Part shown: positions 44,901 to 57,304 of the stretch, one piece after another
How the letters are laid out: each line of letters opens with the position of its first letter
How positions within the stretch are numbered: position 1 is the first letter of the stretch
Assembly: GCA_963931865.1 (NCBI GenBank)
Contig: OZ007505.1
Coordinates: 8,925,415-8,989,414, forward strand
Source: Axinella damicornis
Taxonomy: Eukaryota; Porifera; Demospongiae; Axinellida; Axinellidae
DNA: 64,000 nt
Direction: 5' to 3'
Notes under the pieces: generated by a model
Database searches by the model: none
Told to the model about the DNA's origin: nothing
What the model saw: only the letters and a program-made list of their open reading frames with translations
Translations under genes and position numbers: made by a program

Positions 44901-47900
44901 AAAGTGGAGATTCTTGCACTATCTTGCAAGGCTAGTCTACCTGGTGACGACATCATGCAATGCAAAACCCAACAGGTGTATACCCTCCTTGTCTCAGGCG
45001 CCTGCACCATGAGCTGCAATAGTACCACTCATAGCTGTGAACCTGACGCTGTTGGTGCGTGTTTTTAAGCACATGCACCCAGCGGTAAGCTAGTCTCGGT
45101 CCCAGACCTAAACCAACCCCAGCGCGGATCACTTCCAGTACCCCACGCGTGATACTGGAAGTGATCCGCGCTGGGGTTGGTTTGGGTCTGGGGCCGAGAC
45201 TACCAATAAGTGAGCTGAATTTAATAACACACGACTATGGTATAACATGATGAGGAGTTCTGCTCAAGAAAACCTGGTGAGTAGGCTAGCATCACACTAA
45301 GTCGCTAATAGTGCTCCGCATACTGGACGGAGACCACCACAACTTAGTAGACAAATATCTAAGTGTGGCATGCATGAATGAGGTCAAAGTTCATGATGAG
45401 TACTGAACAAAGTAATATTCCTCAAGTTTTACATACTAAATGTTTGAATTTGTCATTTAGAGGCTGGGAATTACTAGTGTGAACATTGTCTGATTGTCAC
45501 TTCTCAGAAGGATCTCCTTCAGCTGATGATTGATGCAACTGAGGAAGGAGAGGGTGGGAGAGAGAGGAGGCTCACTGATGATGAGATTGTGGCACATTCC
45601 ATTGTGTTCCTCCTGGCTGGCTATGAGACGACCTCCAACACCCTGGCCTACACCTCCTACCTGCTGGCCCTGAACCCTGAGATACAGGAGAAACTCCAAA
45701 CAACAATTGACGAGTACTTTGAAAATAACCCGGTGAGTGGTGGAGCTACTTACTACACCACACCAGTGACGTGATGCTAGACATGCTATCATATCATGAA
45801 CCCGCCTCAGATGTATACTGTCACATAATGAAACACTCCCTCAATCCCTCATCACACCTCACTCCCTCCCTTATCATGTCCTCGCTCCCTCCCTTATCAT
45901 GTCCTCACTCCCTCCCTTATCATGTCCTCACTCCCTCCCTCATCACACCTCACTCCCTCCCTTATCATGTCCTCACTCCCTCCCTTATCATGTCCTCACT
46001 CCCTCCCTTGTCATGTCCTCGCTCCCTCCCTTATCATGTCCTCACTCCCTCCCTTATCATGTCCTCGCTCCCTCCCTTATCATGTCCTCGCTCCCTCCCT
46101 TATCATGTCCTCGCTCCCTCCCTTATCATGTCCTTGCTCCCTCCCTTATCATGTCACTCCCTCCCTTATCATGTCCTCACTCCCTCCCTTATCATGTCCT
46201 CGCTCCCTCCCTTATCATGTCCTTGCTCCCTCCCTTATCATGTCCTCGCTCCCTCCCTTATCATGTCCTTGCTCCCTCCCTTATCATGTCCTCACTCCCT
46301 CCCTTATCATGTCCTCGCTCCCTCTCTTATCATGTATAATCTGGCAAAGCCAGACCCTCGCACACGCACGAAGGTCTGATACCAAGCCCATACACAGCTC
46401 TGTCCCAGAGGTATTTTAGCATTCGTGGATACATTTGTACATGCAGCAAGCACTTGGGCTTCATCGCTTGTTCTGAGATTTGATTGGCGCTGCACTCATG
46501 GCTGCAGCGGGACAAAACTGTACAGACCCTCTCCGTGTGTGAGGGTCTGACTCATCCCTTCACTCTCTCCCTCATCACCCCCTCAACTCCTCACAGGATG
46601 CCCCCATGTATGATGCCATACAGGAGCTGCACTACCTGGACATGGTGGTTCAGGAGTCCCTCAGGGTGTACCCACCGGCACCACGGTATTGTCTCCTCCT
46701 TTAGCCCATCCCGTCTCACCCACACCTCTCCATCCTCCCACTTCACTCTCTTCTCCTTTTGCACAGCATAAACACATACTGTAGCGGAGCTTTCACACGA
46801 CAGCATAATATGGTCATGGGTAGCCTCATTCCCATGCTCCTCAGAGCTGTATAGGAACTCGGCTAGTTATGGGGAGAGCTTTCATTCTCATTCGTACTCT
46901 AACTCAGCCCCTACTCTCAGACACAATTCTTAAACCCCTAGTTATTGAGAGAATCAGTTGGAATTTGGCTAAGGCTCTACATAAAACTGTTACATGCACC
47001 CTGTATGCTGCTCCTCTGCTGCGACTTAGAGGATCTGAGGTTTCAAATTTTTCCTGAATTCTCTCAGTATCAGTAACTACCACTAATGAAGCCTACTGCT
47101 GCTGTCTCTTACAAGTTGCCCTGTACAGCATTTACCCTGTATGCACGCTGTTCCTACAGACTATGCTTTATTAACCTCGCCCCGCCCATGCGGGGGAGGT
47201 TCTAGCACTCATCGTGTGTGTCTGTCTGTCTGTTTGTCTGTCTGTTACCGATCTAGCGGGCGCTGCGGGTACTTGACGAGCAAGACCAAGGTATCAAAAG
47301 AAAGCGCTCGATGTAAGGAACAAAATAAACACAGCAATTTGGATAAAAAATGTTTAGTTCGAGAGTTATGACAGTTTTTAGCTCACCGCGAAAACTTTAC
47401 TTGGTGCTTGTGCCACAAAATCGACATCAGCGGGTCACTAGTGCTGTTACTAGACTACTGGTACGTGAAGCGTGGCGTCTAGCGACACCAGCGCTTCCAC
47501 AAACCAAGCGGCACAAAGTGACAAACTGATGAGCTAGCGGGCTATAGTCTGGTTCCCGGGATCCCAATACCAGACCCTGAATTCGCACCGGATGACACGT
47601 GATATTTGCTTGTCGTGAACCTACCTGCATGGCTAGAGCACCATCATGACCATGAACTTCTGCCTCCTCGGTGGCGACAACAAAGACAGAGACAGCTCAT
47701 GGGTCTACCGCCATGGCCGGTGACGTACCTGCTAGACTGCTTCAGCTAACGCTAACCTGACTCACAGTTGCACGAGTGTATGTTTAGTGTCATAATTCTG
47801 TGGCTCATTGCCCAGTCACATAATTGAGTCTGATGACAGTCACTATATGAATGCAACATGTCCTGAACATGCACTTCGCTCAGGCTCGCCCTCCAATGTC

Positions 47901-49655
47901 CTGCATTCCACTAGAAGATCTTATGGGTACGCTTCACTACATGAGGGCGAGGTTTGCACTTTAGTGCTTTTTCATTTGTAGCTACTTGAAATAAAATTAA
48001 TGTCTGACCTCATAGGGGCTACCGTCAGTATAATAGTTTTACGAATCCTTGATGAAATGCTAGTCTATTGAACACAGAAATGCTGCTTTTCTGAGTGGAA
48101 AGACGACTCCCAAGATGGCCTGATCCACTGTGACTGCGATGTGAAATGGATACATAGAATACGCAGGCAAGCCTCGCAGGATGCTGTTGCACTTCCAGAT
48201 AAAATTTGGCATGTGGGCAGACAAGATTGGTCAACATCCTAGGCTTGCACTTCCGACTCCGGTTGCATCCATCAACTGGCTAGCTGATGGCTCACCCCGA
48301 TTATAGGGCAGGCTCACCTTAGGACTTCATGGTCCTGATTATGTACACAGTCCTGATAACTATATTCATGAAGCAGCATAACCAAAACCCATATAGTGCC
48401 ATCTGAGCACTATAAATTGGACATTAGTCACATTTACCACCTAAAGACCCAGGTCATACATCACTTTTCTGTGGCATTTCCGTATACTAAAACGTGTCGC
48501 TGTCTTGGTGTACCATAATCACTAATGCCTAGATAACAATTATAATTGTCAATTCAACACATACTTGTTAGCTTCATTCCCAGGCCTTCTACATCTCCAG
48601 TTTTAATCGATCAAGAATTGGACGTGTAGAAGGCCTATGAACGAGGCTACATACTCGTAGCATTGTTGGTGCATCGGTGACATCTCCAGGTACACCGGCA
48701 TGGCGGCTATTCTCTGTTTTCTCAAAGTGATGACATCAGTGGGTTTATTACTTGTAAGGGAATTTTGTGGGGCCACAATAAATTGGCATTTTGTATGCAT
48801 ACATTAATATTGCTGAGATTAACACCCCACACCATTAAATCATAAGCCGCACCTCACAAGTCACTTGGCAATCAGCATCCTATATTTCCCACTTTGAGTA
48901 AACCCGGCGTGTGTTCATTTCAGGACCTCACGTCAAGCTCAGAAAACCATTGAGATCAGTGGAGTGACCTTTCCCAAGGGAACAGTGGTCACCATTCCTA
49001 TTCACATGATCCACCACAACCCAGAGTTCTGGACAGACCCTGAAAAGTTTGATCCAGAAAGGTACTGTCTTCTCTCTGTCTCTCCCACATTGACCACCTT
49101 CCACACATCCTCATGATCACTCCATGCAGTCCTTCCTCCATACTTCTTCCCTCCTTCCTCCACACCCATCCCTCCCTCCCTTCTTCTCTTTCTCCCTCGC
49201 TTATTTTCTTTCTTTCTCCACCCTCCTCCTCCCATACTCTTTACTCCCTCTCTCCCTCAGGTTTACTCCTGAGGAGAAGGCAAATCGTCCCAATGTATAC
49301 CACATGCCTTTTGGTTGGGGTCCTCGCAACTGCATTGGGATGAGGTTTGCCCTCATGGAGGCTAAACTAGCTCTCATCGAGATCCTGAAGAAGTTCACAT
49401 TTGTGCAGGCTCCAGAAACCGAGGTTAGTTTTCCACTTTCATTGGAACCACCTTAAGTTCCCAACCTCAACTATATAGCTACATGTACACTTTCACTGAC
49501 TTCTCATTGTCAACACTATAAGCACCGTCAAATCGGTAGTGTCAGTCTATAGGTTTATTATTTGTTGTGTTCCTTAGGTTCCACTGAAGACTGTGGTTGG
49601 TGACGCCATGTCGCCCAAGAATGGAGTACACCTCAGGATAGCCAGGAGGGAATGA
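38978..49655 (+). CDS. Cytochrome P450 copy C, complete, clan-3-like, 513 aa
   Basis: Thirteen exons: 38978-39063, 41522-41618, 42648-42700, 42879-42975, 43160-43285, 43353-43441, 43562-43728, 44220-44353, 45508-45732, 46597-46685, 48924-49061, 49261-49423 and 49578-49655. Phases agree throughout. It has the same anchor as B, EEWRKAR in the C-helix, AGYETT (from residue 320), ESLR (E378) and [10 protein letters not shown] with Cys458. It differs from B at DQAEG/RQMLS/MRL in exon 5, by two extra residues in exon 7, and by [15 protein letters not shown] in exon 9 where B has [15 protein letters not shown]. These exon 9 residues match copy A. Predicted: an ER-anchored monooxygenase, substrate unknown. 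AATAAA follows at 49674-49679. Confidence 0.93.
40892..41100. mobile_element. Paired hairpin element in C intron 1
   Basis: Ortholog of 17853-18050, with an extra 'cccctctccgcccagc' that improves pairing with the gggagagggg arm. Confidence 0.65.
43752..43899. mobile_element. Foldback MITE in C intron 7
   Basis: Ortholog of 21448-21598. Confidence 0.7.
44118..44134 (+). repeat. Poly-C run (17)
   Basis: Ortholog of the 30-C tract in B. Confidence 0.95.
44566..44940. mobile_element. CTTGCAAGA-rich inverted-repeat element, C intron 8
   Basis: A longer version of 22262-22560. Its outer arms are clearer: 'agtagtcttgcaagacagt' on the left against 'atcttgcaaggctagtct' on the right. Confidence 0.65.
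45091..45202. mobile_element. Hairpin MITE (TAGTCTCGG ends), C intron 8
   Basis: Ortholog of 22728-22829. Confidence 0.8.
45859..46333 (+). repeat. 23-bp minisatellite, about 20 copies, C intron 9
   Basis: Tandem copies of a unit reading 'ctccctcccttatcatgtcc' plus three bases. B has about four units and D about one. As 23 is not a multiple of three, all three forward frames stay open; these are not genes. Confidence 0.92.
46338..46550. mobile_element. MITE with TAGTCTGGC-type ends, C intron 9
   Basis: A partly eroded ortholog of 23675-23898 and 60054-60282. Confidence 0.7.
47173..47954. mobile_element. Interspersed element with AACCTCGCCC ends (C intron 10)
   Basis: Close relative of 6780-7621, absent from B at the matching position (near 24482). 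It lacks the nested 32-bp palindrome. Confidence 0.7.
48569..48649. mobile_element. TAGCCTCG-family MITE, C intron 10
   Basis: Ortholog of 25232-25307. Confidence 0.75.
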
Positions 49656-49673
49656 ATTTCAGTGGGGAGGAGA

Positions 49674-49679
49674 AATAAA
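49674..49679 (+). terminator. Poly(A) signal AATAAA of P450 C
   Basis: A canonical hexamer 18 bases after the TGA. Confidence 0.7.
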
Positions 49680-50915
49680 CAGGCTGACTTCTTGTGGAGA
49701 AGCAATTAGTATTTCATGCTTTAATTATCCTTGTTGTTGTAGAGATACCACCATGCAGTTGCAATCCCAATTGTCAACCTTACAATTTACCAGCCAGAGA
49801 AACAATGAGTGAATAGTTGCATGGTCTGGGCATGTTGAAAGACCACTTGAGTATAAAGGTGATCATGGTGTTTATGTTGCCATGGTGATGCAGATTATTT
49901 GTAGCAATTTTGATAGCAAATGTTTTAGCTTCATTATAGTTGATTTTGTCATAGTACAGCTTGAGTTCCAGAGCTAATTAGCCTCGTTCCCAGGCAGTTC
50001 CCACCCCCACTTGATATAGTGGAAGAAGGCCTGGTCATGTGGTGACATCAGGTAGATAGATGGTAGACACATGGGGGGCGGCCATGCAAAAGTTGGCAAG
50101 CACCATTGAACTTAAGAAACTAGGGAATATAGGCTAAAGGCGTCCGTATTTCAAATAATTTCAAGCAAGTGGCAACCACACTCCACATGGTAAGGCATGT
50201 AGCTATGCAGATTCAACTTTCAGAACGATGCCTCAGGTCTTACTTTAACAGCTAGGCCTTCCTACCATCCAGCATTGATCACTTGCAGTATAGCTACACA
50301 TAAACGGAGGTGCCTTTTATCAAGTGAGTGATGTCTAGCTAATTGTCTATGAATAATGAGGGTAGAAGAGGGAGGCGTCTCTCTGTGAGGTAGCTTTCTT
50401 CATCAAAGTATTAATAATTATAAACCAGAAGGTAGCATAAACATGATCTACGTAGCTGTTCCAGTTTGCCTTCTAAATCTCACACTGGAGCCTTCATGTT
50501 GTAGCTAGCTAGTATGGCAGCTGAACAGAAACTAGCTACTGTCTCACTTGTAGCTACTCCAGGTCGCATAGCTGCTTGATCTACCGGTAATCGGCATGGT
50601 AACTGGCTAACTGCGCTACAGTGACAGCTGACACAGTAGCTAGAACTTCATAAGTTCCAATTGCATGCAAGCTGCTTGCGTTTCTAATGAAAAATTGGTC
50701 AGCTTGTTTTTATACGTAGAACATGGCATGTTTTACATGTACCCCACTTGTCTTTTCCACCACAGGAGGCACAGGAGGCATCGATCTTGAAGGAACAACT
50801 TTCTACAGAGATTAGCCGACTTGATTGCCCAGAAGCAACACAAGACATACCCAAAAGTTATGAGATGTCTGCCTTCAGAGGGGTATGTCCAACCAAACCA
50901 ACGAAGGACATTGAT

Positions 50916-52280
50916 TACTAGGGGAATGCAGGACATTGGGGGGCGAGCCTGAGTGAAGTGCATGCGCGTGCCGCAGGATATGCATGGAGCAGTTGCATTC
51001 ACATGACTGCACAGTGAGGTGTTCATAGAACACATACCCTGCGCTGTCATGAGCGTCTACAGGCCAGGATGCATGCAGTGCAGCTACAATGGACGTGACA
51101 TCTCTGCCGATGCGCATCGAACAGGGCGGCTATCGCGTATACTGTGTTCGTGTATGGCCATATCCAAGGTGTGGGAGTGACCGCTTACCGTATATACTGG
51201 AGAGGTGGAGCCAAATGTTACGAATAATAGGAAATAGCTGGAAAAAGCAGCCGAAACAATAGCCACGATGCCTGTGAAGTACATAGATCGTGAGAAAACA
51301 CTGTTTCCTAGCGGTCATCTCGAAGCATGAAGTTTCCAAATGCACCGTGTGTCCTGTTCTTGATGGGACTCTGAGGTCACGAAGAGGTGGAGCCAATGTT
51401 ATGAATAGTTATGAAAAGTAGGAAATAGCCGAAATACAGCGAAACGGAGCGACTTGACTTCAGTCAGGTACACATAGAGCAGTTTTTTGCTATTTGCTAT
51501 TGTTTGACTCCATTTCGATGGTTTATGAGGGTCTATGTGGCGAGATTTCAATTTTTTTCGAGTAACAGACAGACTGACAGACTGACAGACAAAACCGATT
51601 ATTTTATTTATTTTATTTATTTATTTTATATATATAAATGGTTCCAATAGCCAAGGGCTAGTATGAAGGAACCGAAAGAAAAAATAAAACGGCATGACAG
51701 AACACAAAATAATAAGCAAATGGATGATATAATAATATATTATACGCTTAACCCTGCTTCGCGCATGCGCGCGCGGGGTAATTATGAGCATAGGCCACAG
51801 AAATTATGGCACTAAACATACACTCGTGTACATCACAGCAACTGTGAGTCAGGTTAGCGTTTGTAGCTGAAGCAGTCTAGCACCAACATCACCGGCCATG
51901 GCGCCACGGTACCGTCCACGACTCTGAGCCGCAGTCTCTGCCTTTGTCCTGAGTGTCGCCACCGAGGAGGCAGAGTGTTCATGGTGCTCTAGCCAATGTC
52001 CACGAGTGCATGGTCTCTCCGTCTTTGTTATCACTATCGTCCGTCGAACAGGTAGCTAGACGGTTCTCGATTCCTGGAGTCCGGCGTCGTATCGAGGTGC
52101 GTCTGAGAGCTAGCTCGTTGTTGAATTTGAATATTATTGTGCACGTGCAAGGGAAATTCGCTGATTTAAAATTTACGGTATTTGCAAGATGACAAGCAAA
52201 GCGCAAGCAAGCATATCGCGCGTACACACGCTCTGCGCAATGAAGTCACGCTAGTGTTCGCTCAGGCTCGCCCCAATTAT
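50916..52280. mobile_element. Composite repeat insertion with GGGCGAGCCTGAG ends
   Basis: The left part has 'gggcgagcctgagtgaag' and the right part 'ttcgctcaggctcgcccc', inverted with respect to each other. It is related to the repeat at 4390-5640. A LINE 3' end with A/T-rich tail (51598-51720) is nested inside. The B-side duplicate lacks the block. Confidence 0.6.
51598..51720 (-). mobile_element. LINE 3' end with (TAAA)n-type tail, minus strand
   Basis: A (TTTA)n-rich tract is followed by 'ggttccaatagccaagggct'. On the minus strand this reads as a short 3' UTR plus tail. No coding part is present. Confidence 0.45.
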
Positions 52281-52429
52281 TAGCTATCGTTTTTTAAAAC
52301 TTCCCTACAGTAACTTTTCTTTGCCTCTTTTTTCCCCTTTTTCTATCTATTTTATTTGAGCCACCTCATGGTTACAAAAAAGACTTAACGGAATAATAAC
52401 GGAGGGCGTTTTGGTTGTTTTACGGTCGG

Positions 52430-52437
52430 TGACGTCA
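52430..52437 (+). promoter_or_regulatory. Full CRE-like site TGACGTCA upstream of P450 D
   Basis: A perfect palindrome 119 bases before the D start codon, in the same context as 29538-29545. Confidence 0.5.
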
Positions 52438-53027
52438 AACGCAGCCATGTTGATGATGTCATCCAACAACACTCGAGTTCGACATCTAGTCTCGGTACCA
52501 GACTTGTACCGACATCCCAGGGCGTATCGAGCCGCCGGACAAGCGTATGTAAATAATGGGGTTGTGGATGGTGCTTACATCTCCACTGGGACTGGCAGTG
52601 GCTGCAGGGATCGTCCTGCTGATAGCCTATCTCATCTACAGGTACACAGCTGTGTGACTATTAGACTGCTCAGATTTTACCCTTGAGGAGTGATTGGACC
52701 CAACAGATTGAGATATACAGTGTTTTCTGGAAGCACTTCATGGCCCTCACATTTCCTCGTGAGCAATTGTTCGAATTCTGAATGTAGCTAAGTGTGCATG
52801 CATACCTTCAAACTTTCTGACGCTTTACAGTTGTTAGCAAAAACTACTAGAGAGTGAAAGCTGGAGCCGTGTCCTACTGTCCAGAAGTACCCTTCCTTAC
52901 CTTAATGAGCACATAAAGAAGCATTTTTCAATATAGTTTTTGCTGGCAGACAGACAGACATAGCTACAATGTACACACACAGACATACAGACACGAAGGC
53001 ATTGCTTAACCCCTGCTGCGCATGGAC

Positions 53028-53094
53028 TAGTCTCGTGCCCAGACCCTCTCAGACTCCTCCTTCCGCACGTATTGAGGGTCTGGGAACGAGACTA
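53028..53094. mobile_element. 67-bp MITE with perfect 9-bp target duplication, D intron 1
   Basis: Ends tagtctcgtgcccaga and inverse. cgcatggac flanks both sides (53019-53027, 53095-53103). The arms 'agaccctc' and 'gagggtct' pair. Confidence 0.85.
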
Positions 53095-53362
53095 CGCATG
53101 GACATGCAAACGCGCAGTAACAATATTAACAACATAACGAAACAAGAATTTTAAAAAGGTGCCTGCTTCCAGAGAACATTTGTTAGCAGTGGCCGTGGAT
53201 GCTCCATGGCCAGTGATGAATGATCAACCTGAGATTTGTAACCTAGTTCTTTTGTATGATGTCCAGAAAGTTGAAAACAAGTTATGTAGGTTCCAACAAC
53301 AGCTGACATAAGTTGTTGTACTGCTGTGCTCCTCAGCAGTCGATCTGCACTTCCATGACAAT

Positions 53363-53745
53363 TAGTGTTGTGAACCTTGTCCTCTTTACACTAACCGGTT
53401 ATTGGAAGCCTCATATTGGATATTGACCGGTTAATTGGCAAAGTGGTGTACTAAGTGAATTCATCAATAATGAACTTGTTAGTACAGCTTGCAGCCTTTG
53501 CAGGTTGGACTCTGAAGGAGGTGATTGGCATAGAGAGAGTATCCTAATTCAATCACATCCTTGAGAGACCCCACCTATCTAGTACAGAACTTCAGAAATG
53601 CATGTAATGATGACAATGGTGGTTCAAAATGTACAAAACAGACCATGGTTCCAGTACAGACAATAACTGGCAGTAAGCCAATAATTGATTGGCAGTGTAA
53701 ATAACTGGTCAATAACCAATTATTGGCTACAGGTTCACAACACTA
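53363..53745. mobile_element. 383-bp hAT-like MITE, D intron 1
   Basis: Ends TAGTGTTGTGAACC and its inverse. atgacaat flanks both sides (53355-53362 and 53746-53753), an 8-bp duplication as in hAT elements. Inside are repeated 'aaccggtta' and 'aataaccaat' motifs. No transposase. Confidence 0.8.
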
Positions 53746-53802
53746 ATGACAATTGCCGGAATCGTCATGCCCTGGGCTACACAGTTGTACATTTCCCACG
53801 TT

Positions 53803-54530
53803 TGGAGTTATTTGTATAGGTAATCGCATGGATTTCGATTGCGATTTGGGGAATAATTGCACGAGCAACAGGCAAAGTAATTGCACGAGCGATAGCGAGT
53901 GCAATTTATGACTGTTGTGAGTGCAATTATTCCCTAATGGCACGAGAATACATGCAATTAAATATTAATCATATACTTCCAGGCACGGCATTGGCGAAAG
54001 CAAGCGTCTTGAGCGAACACCCCAGCCACAAAAGCGCTCGAGCGAACTACACGTAGCTACACGCTATTAGTACGCATTATCTTATTTGCCTAGAGTACTG
54101 ACCTGCAGTGTGTAGTGAAGCTTTAGGATGAAACCGCGGTGTTGCAACTGACACCCAGGGTCCCACTGAAACAGCAGCACAGAGCCTATGTGCGCACAAC
54201 AGCCATGAACAGTATTGCTGCAGCGCTAGTATGGCACAATGACTAGCGCTACCGTTTCTTTCGCCACGCTATAATTCGGTTCTCACAGCGTTTCTTCTGC
54301 TCGGGTACAGAAAGCCAAGCGTTCACACAGTAGTACAGCCATTTTCAACAGTTGCTAATGAAAACGAGGCGTAGCCATGACGAGGACGCTCGTTGCTAGG
54401 ACGGAGTTTGACCTGATTGGTTAGTGCGCGCCGCGGCCGCTTAGCAATTTCTGATGGCCCTCGAGCTACAATAACCGTGCAATTTGGGAAAAAATTGCAC
54501 GCTTTTCTATGGGAGCAAATGTATGGCAAC
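53803..54530. repeat. Repeat-like sequence with inverted aattgcacg motifs, D intron 1
   Basis: 'aattgcacgag' near 53853 and 53879 opposes 'cgtgcaatt' near 54475. GC-rich in the centre. No gene was recognised. Confidence 0.4.
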
Positions 54531-56888
54531 TCTACAAGTATGTGATTAAGAATATAATTGTCAATGTGAGAGTTTATTAGTATGCAACTGAGCTAACCAC
54601 TGAAAGGTCGACTAAAACTAGGACATGAAACTTGTGGATTAAGAGCTAGAGCCTTTGATGAGGGGAATATAAGCGACCAAAAACTGGAGGTGCAGAAGGC
54701 CTGGGAATGATCGAGGCTAAGTACATGTGTTTGTAACAGTAGTGGATGATCCAAAAATGGCTGGCTATTGTACATGTTCCTTCTGCAGTCTTTTCTGCCA
54801 GGCTATCCAGTCAGGGTTTGGGGTCTTCAGACACTCTGACTGCAGTCTACTATACACTCCCCCTCCTTCTCCTCCCTCCAGCTGTGCATATGCCCCGTTC
54901 CAGGTCCTGAAGCGCTGTGGCATCAAGGGACCACAGCCAGTTCCCTTTTATGGCAACTACAAGGAGATCAGTAAATTGGTACATCACAGTAACATTGTCA
55001 CATGGATGGATGCATGTACTTAAACTGTTGCATACAGGAGTTATATTAAACGGTCGACTCTCATCCCAGTTATTCTTTGTTCCGTACTGAAGTCTTCCAG
55101 AAACTCTGCCGTTCTCGATCCTACAGAGTGGTAAAAGCTATAATTCGCGTGCATCTCACTTATAAGCGTGTATATTTCCTTCCTGTGTAGATATAGGCGA
55201 ATACACCTAATAACAAGTGAGTATACAGTATTCTCAGTCTTGGTCTGCGTGCATGTAGTTGTATGTCAGAGACAGCATTTGGATTGTCACAACTGGACTT
55301 GCTTGTGTACTGTAGTCCAGGAAACTATTCACAAGTACTAGCTGTAGGCGTTTTTGACTAGGCGTAGACAGCCCCACCTTCTTGTTACATGTACGCATCT
55401 GACTCCAGTGCGCAACACTCTAAACTGTGCATTAAGTACAATCATGAGGGTAATACGTGAAGGGGTGATTTAAACCCTTTCCGATCAGATTGCAGGAATT
55501 AAGAATATTCTACATGTACACGTTTCTCATGCACAGGGAATTGTGAAGTTTTATGAGAAGCTCTACAAGGAGTATGGTTCCGTATGTGGGTAAGTACAGT
55601 ACATGTGTGTGACACAGGGAACACTTTACAGAGCTTGCCTGTGGTGTGAATCTGAATTGCAGGTGCTACTGCTGAGTAGGCACACTGACACGCCCAGGCA
55701 ATGTCCATTTTGTTGTGCAGAGGTCGAAATTACACTTGTTCGGTAGGCGTGACCAATCAACATGCGTGAATACTATCACCTAGTGCATGACCCATATGAC
55801 TGTACCTGGTTCGAATCAGCCAATTTTTTTTTCTCTCTTTCTTTATGCATGAGTTCTAGTCAACCAAATTCCCAATGCACATATACACACAACCAACATG
55901 GATTTGAGAACACATGCTCTTTTGATTTATTTTTTGGTGACTGGCATGACCCAGCATATTTAGTAAATGATCAATCAAAATCTATAAAGTGCTAGGAGAT
56001 TTGACCACTCAACATGTAATCCTTATTTCGACCTCGCTTGTGACTCTTTCACAGGTTCTATGTGGGCCTGCGTCCCACTGTGATGGTTGTCAATCCAGAG
56101 ATGATCAAGCAAGTCATGGTGAAGGAATTCAACACATTCATGGAGAGAGAAGTGAGCCCCAACAACTGTCTCAGTACATGTTCTACATACATGTGTAGCT
56201 TCATTTGCTTCAGCTACTGCCATTGTCACACATATATAGGTCTGCATCTTGTAAAGATGATAATTTCTCCCAATGGTAACCTTGCAGTGTGTCTACCAGT
56301 TATCTCCTCCCTGCTCCAGTATTTCCCCAACGTTGTGGACTCAAGGAAGAAGGGCCTGGCACAACAAGAGGGGGAGGAGTGGAGGAAGGCTCGGCATATA
56401 CTCTCCCCAGCCTTTTCTACCACCAAAATGAGAATGGTGAGCAAGGTCAAAGGTCAAATGACATTATATTTTAAACATCCTTTGGCATCCACTTCAGATG
56501 GTTCCCCTTGTAAAGAACAGCTGTGAGACATTGGTTGAGAAGCTGGAAGAGTATGCAGTGTCTGGGAAAAGTGTGGATGTTTTGAGGTATGTATGTGCAC
56601 AGGTGTTCTTTTCTTTTGACATGCAGCTATGTACTGTGGTTTGCTCTCTTACACACACACACACATACACAAACACATGCACACCTACACACATGCAGCA
56701 ACTACAAATCTTTCAACATGGAAACCATTCTAGCTGTTGCTTTCGGCCGGGTCATGAACCTCCAACGAGGGGAAGCTGATCAACTCTCTGATGCTTGTGT
56801 AGCCTTCTTTTCAGCCATTCAGGAGGGGGAGGGGGCGTCTCTTGATTCATAAACTTTTTGCTGAGTGAGTTGTGAATTGGGTGTGGAA

Positions 56889-57030
56889 TAGCCTTGTTTC
56901 CAGGCCACTCTGAAGGGGGAGAGGAGCGCCTGGTATCCACTGTTGACGCATGTGATGAACTATTCGCGCATGCATGAACAGTGGATACCAGATGCTCCTC
57001 TCCCCGTTCCAAAAACCTGGGAATGAAGTT
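56889..57030. mobile_element. Foldback MITE in D intron 7
   Basis: Ortholog of 21448-21598. The flanking gggtgtgga on both sides is still recognisable. Confidence 0.75.
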
Positions 57031-57304
57031 GGGTGTGGAATGGAGGAAGAGAAAGAATGCCATGTAGAAGCCAAAGAGTCTGTGCATGTTTCTATGTAGT
57101 CTCGTGTGGCCAGAATCCGTTCTGCATGTAAGGGGTCTGGGACATGGCCTCGTTCCCAGGAGGGTTCTATCTACTGGGGGGGAGGGGAAGATTCCCCCCA
57201 AAATTTCTGCCCCCCAAACACTCCCCAAAATTTCTGACAATTAAAAGTAGTGTCAGGAACTGCAGCATGTACACCTGTGTGCTTTGTACCGTCTCATGTT
57301 ACAC

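Larger units (their letters stand above)
49656..52555. other. Intergenic region between P450 C and D
   Basis: Colinear with 26505-29646 apart from insertions. A block at 50916-52280 is absent from the B side. Promoter sequence of D begins near 52380. No gene was recognised. Confidence 0.65.
37831..52664 (+). repeat. Segmental duplication, right copy (about 15 kb)
   Basis: Partner of 14798-29758. Insertions specific to this copy include the element at 47173-47954, the minisatellite growth at 45859-46333 and the insertion at 50916-52280. Confidence 0.88.

Noticed and set aside
45859..46333. Could the 23-bp repeats be a CRISPR array?
   Set aside because: Units are directly adjacent with no spacers, and the host is an animal.
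45771..46419. Three overlapping open frames of 146-202 codons
   Set aside because: They come from a stop-free 23-bp tandem repeat inside a P450 intron.
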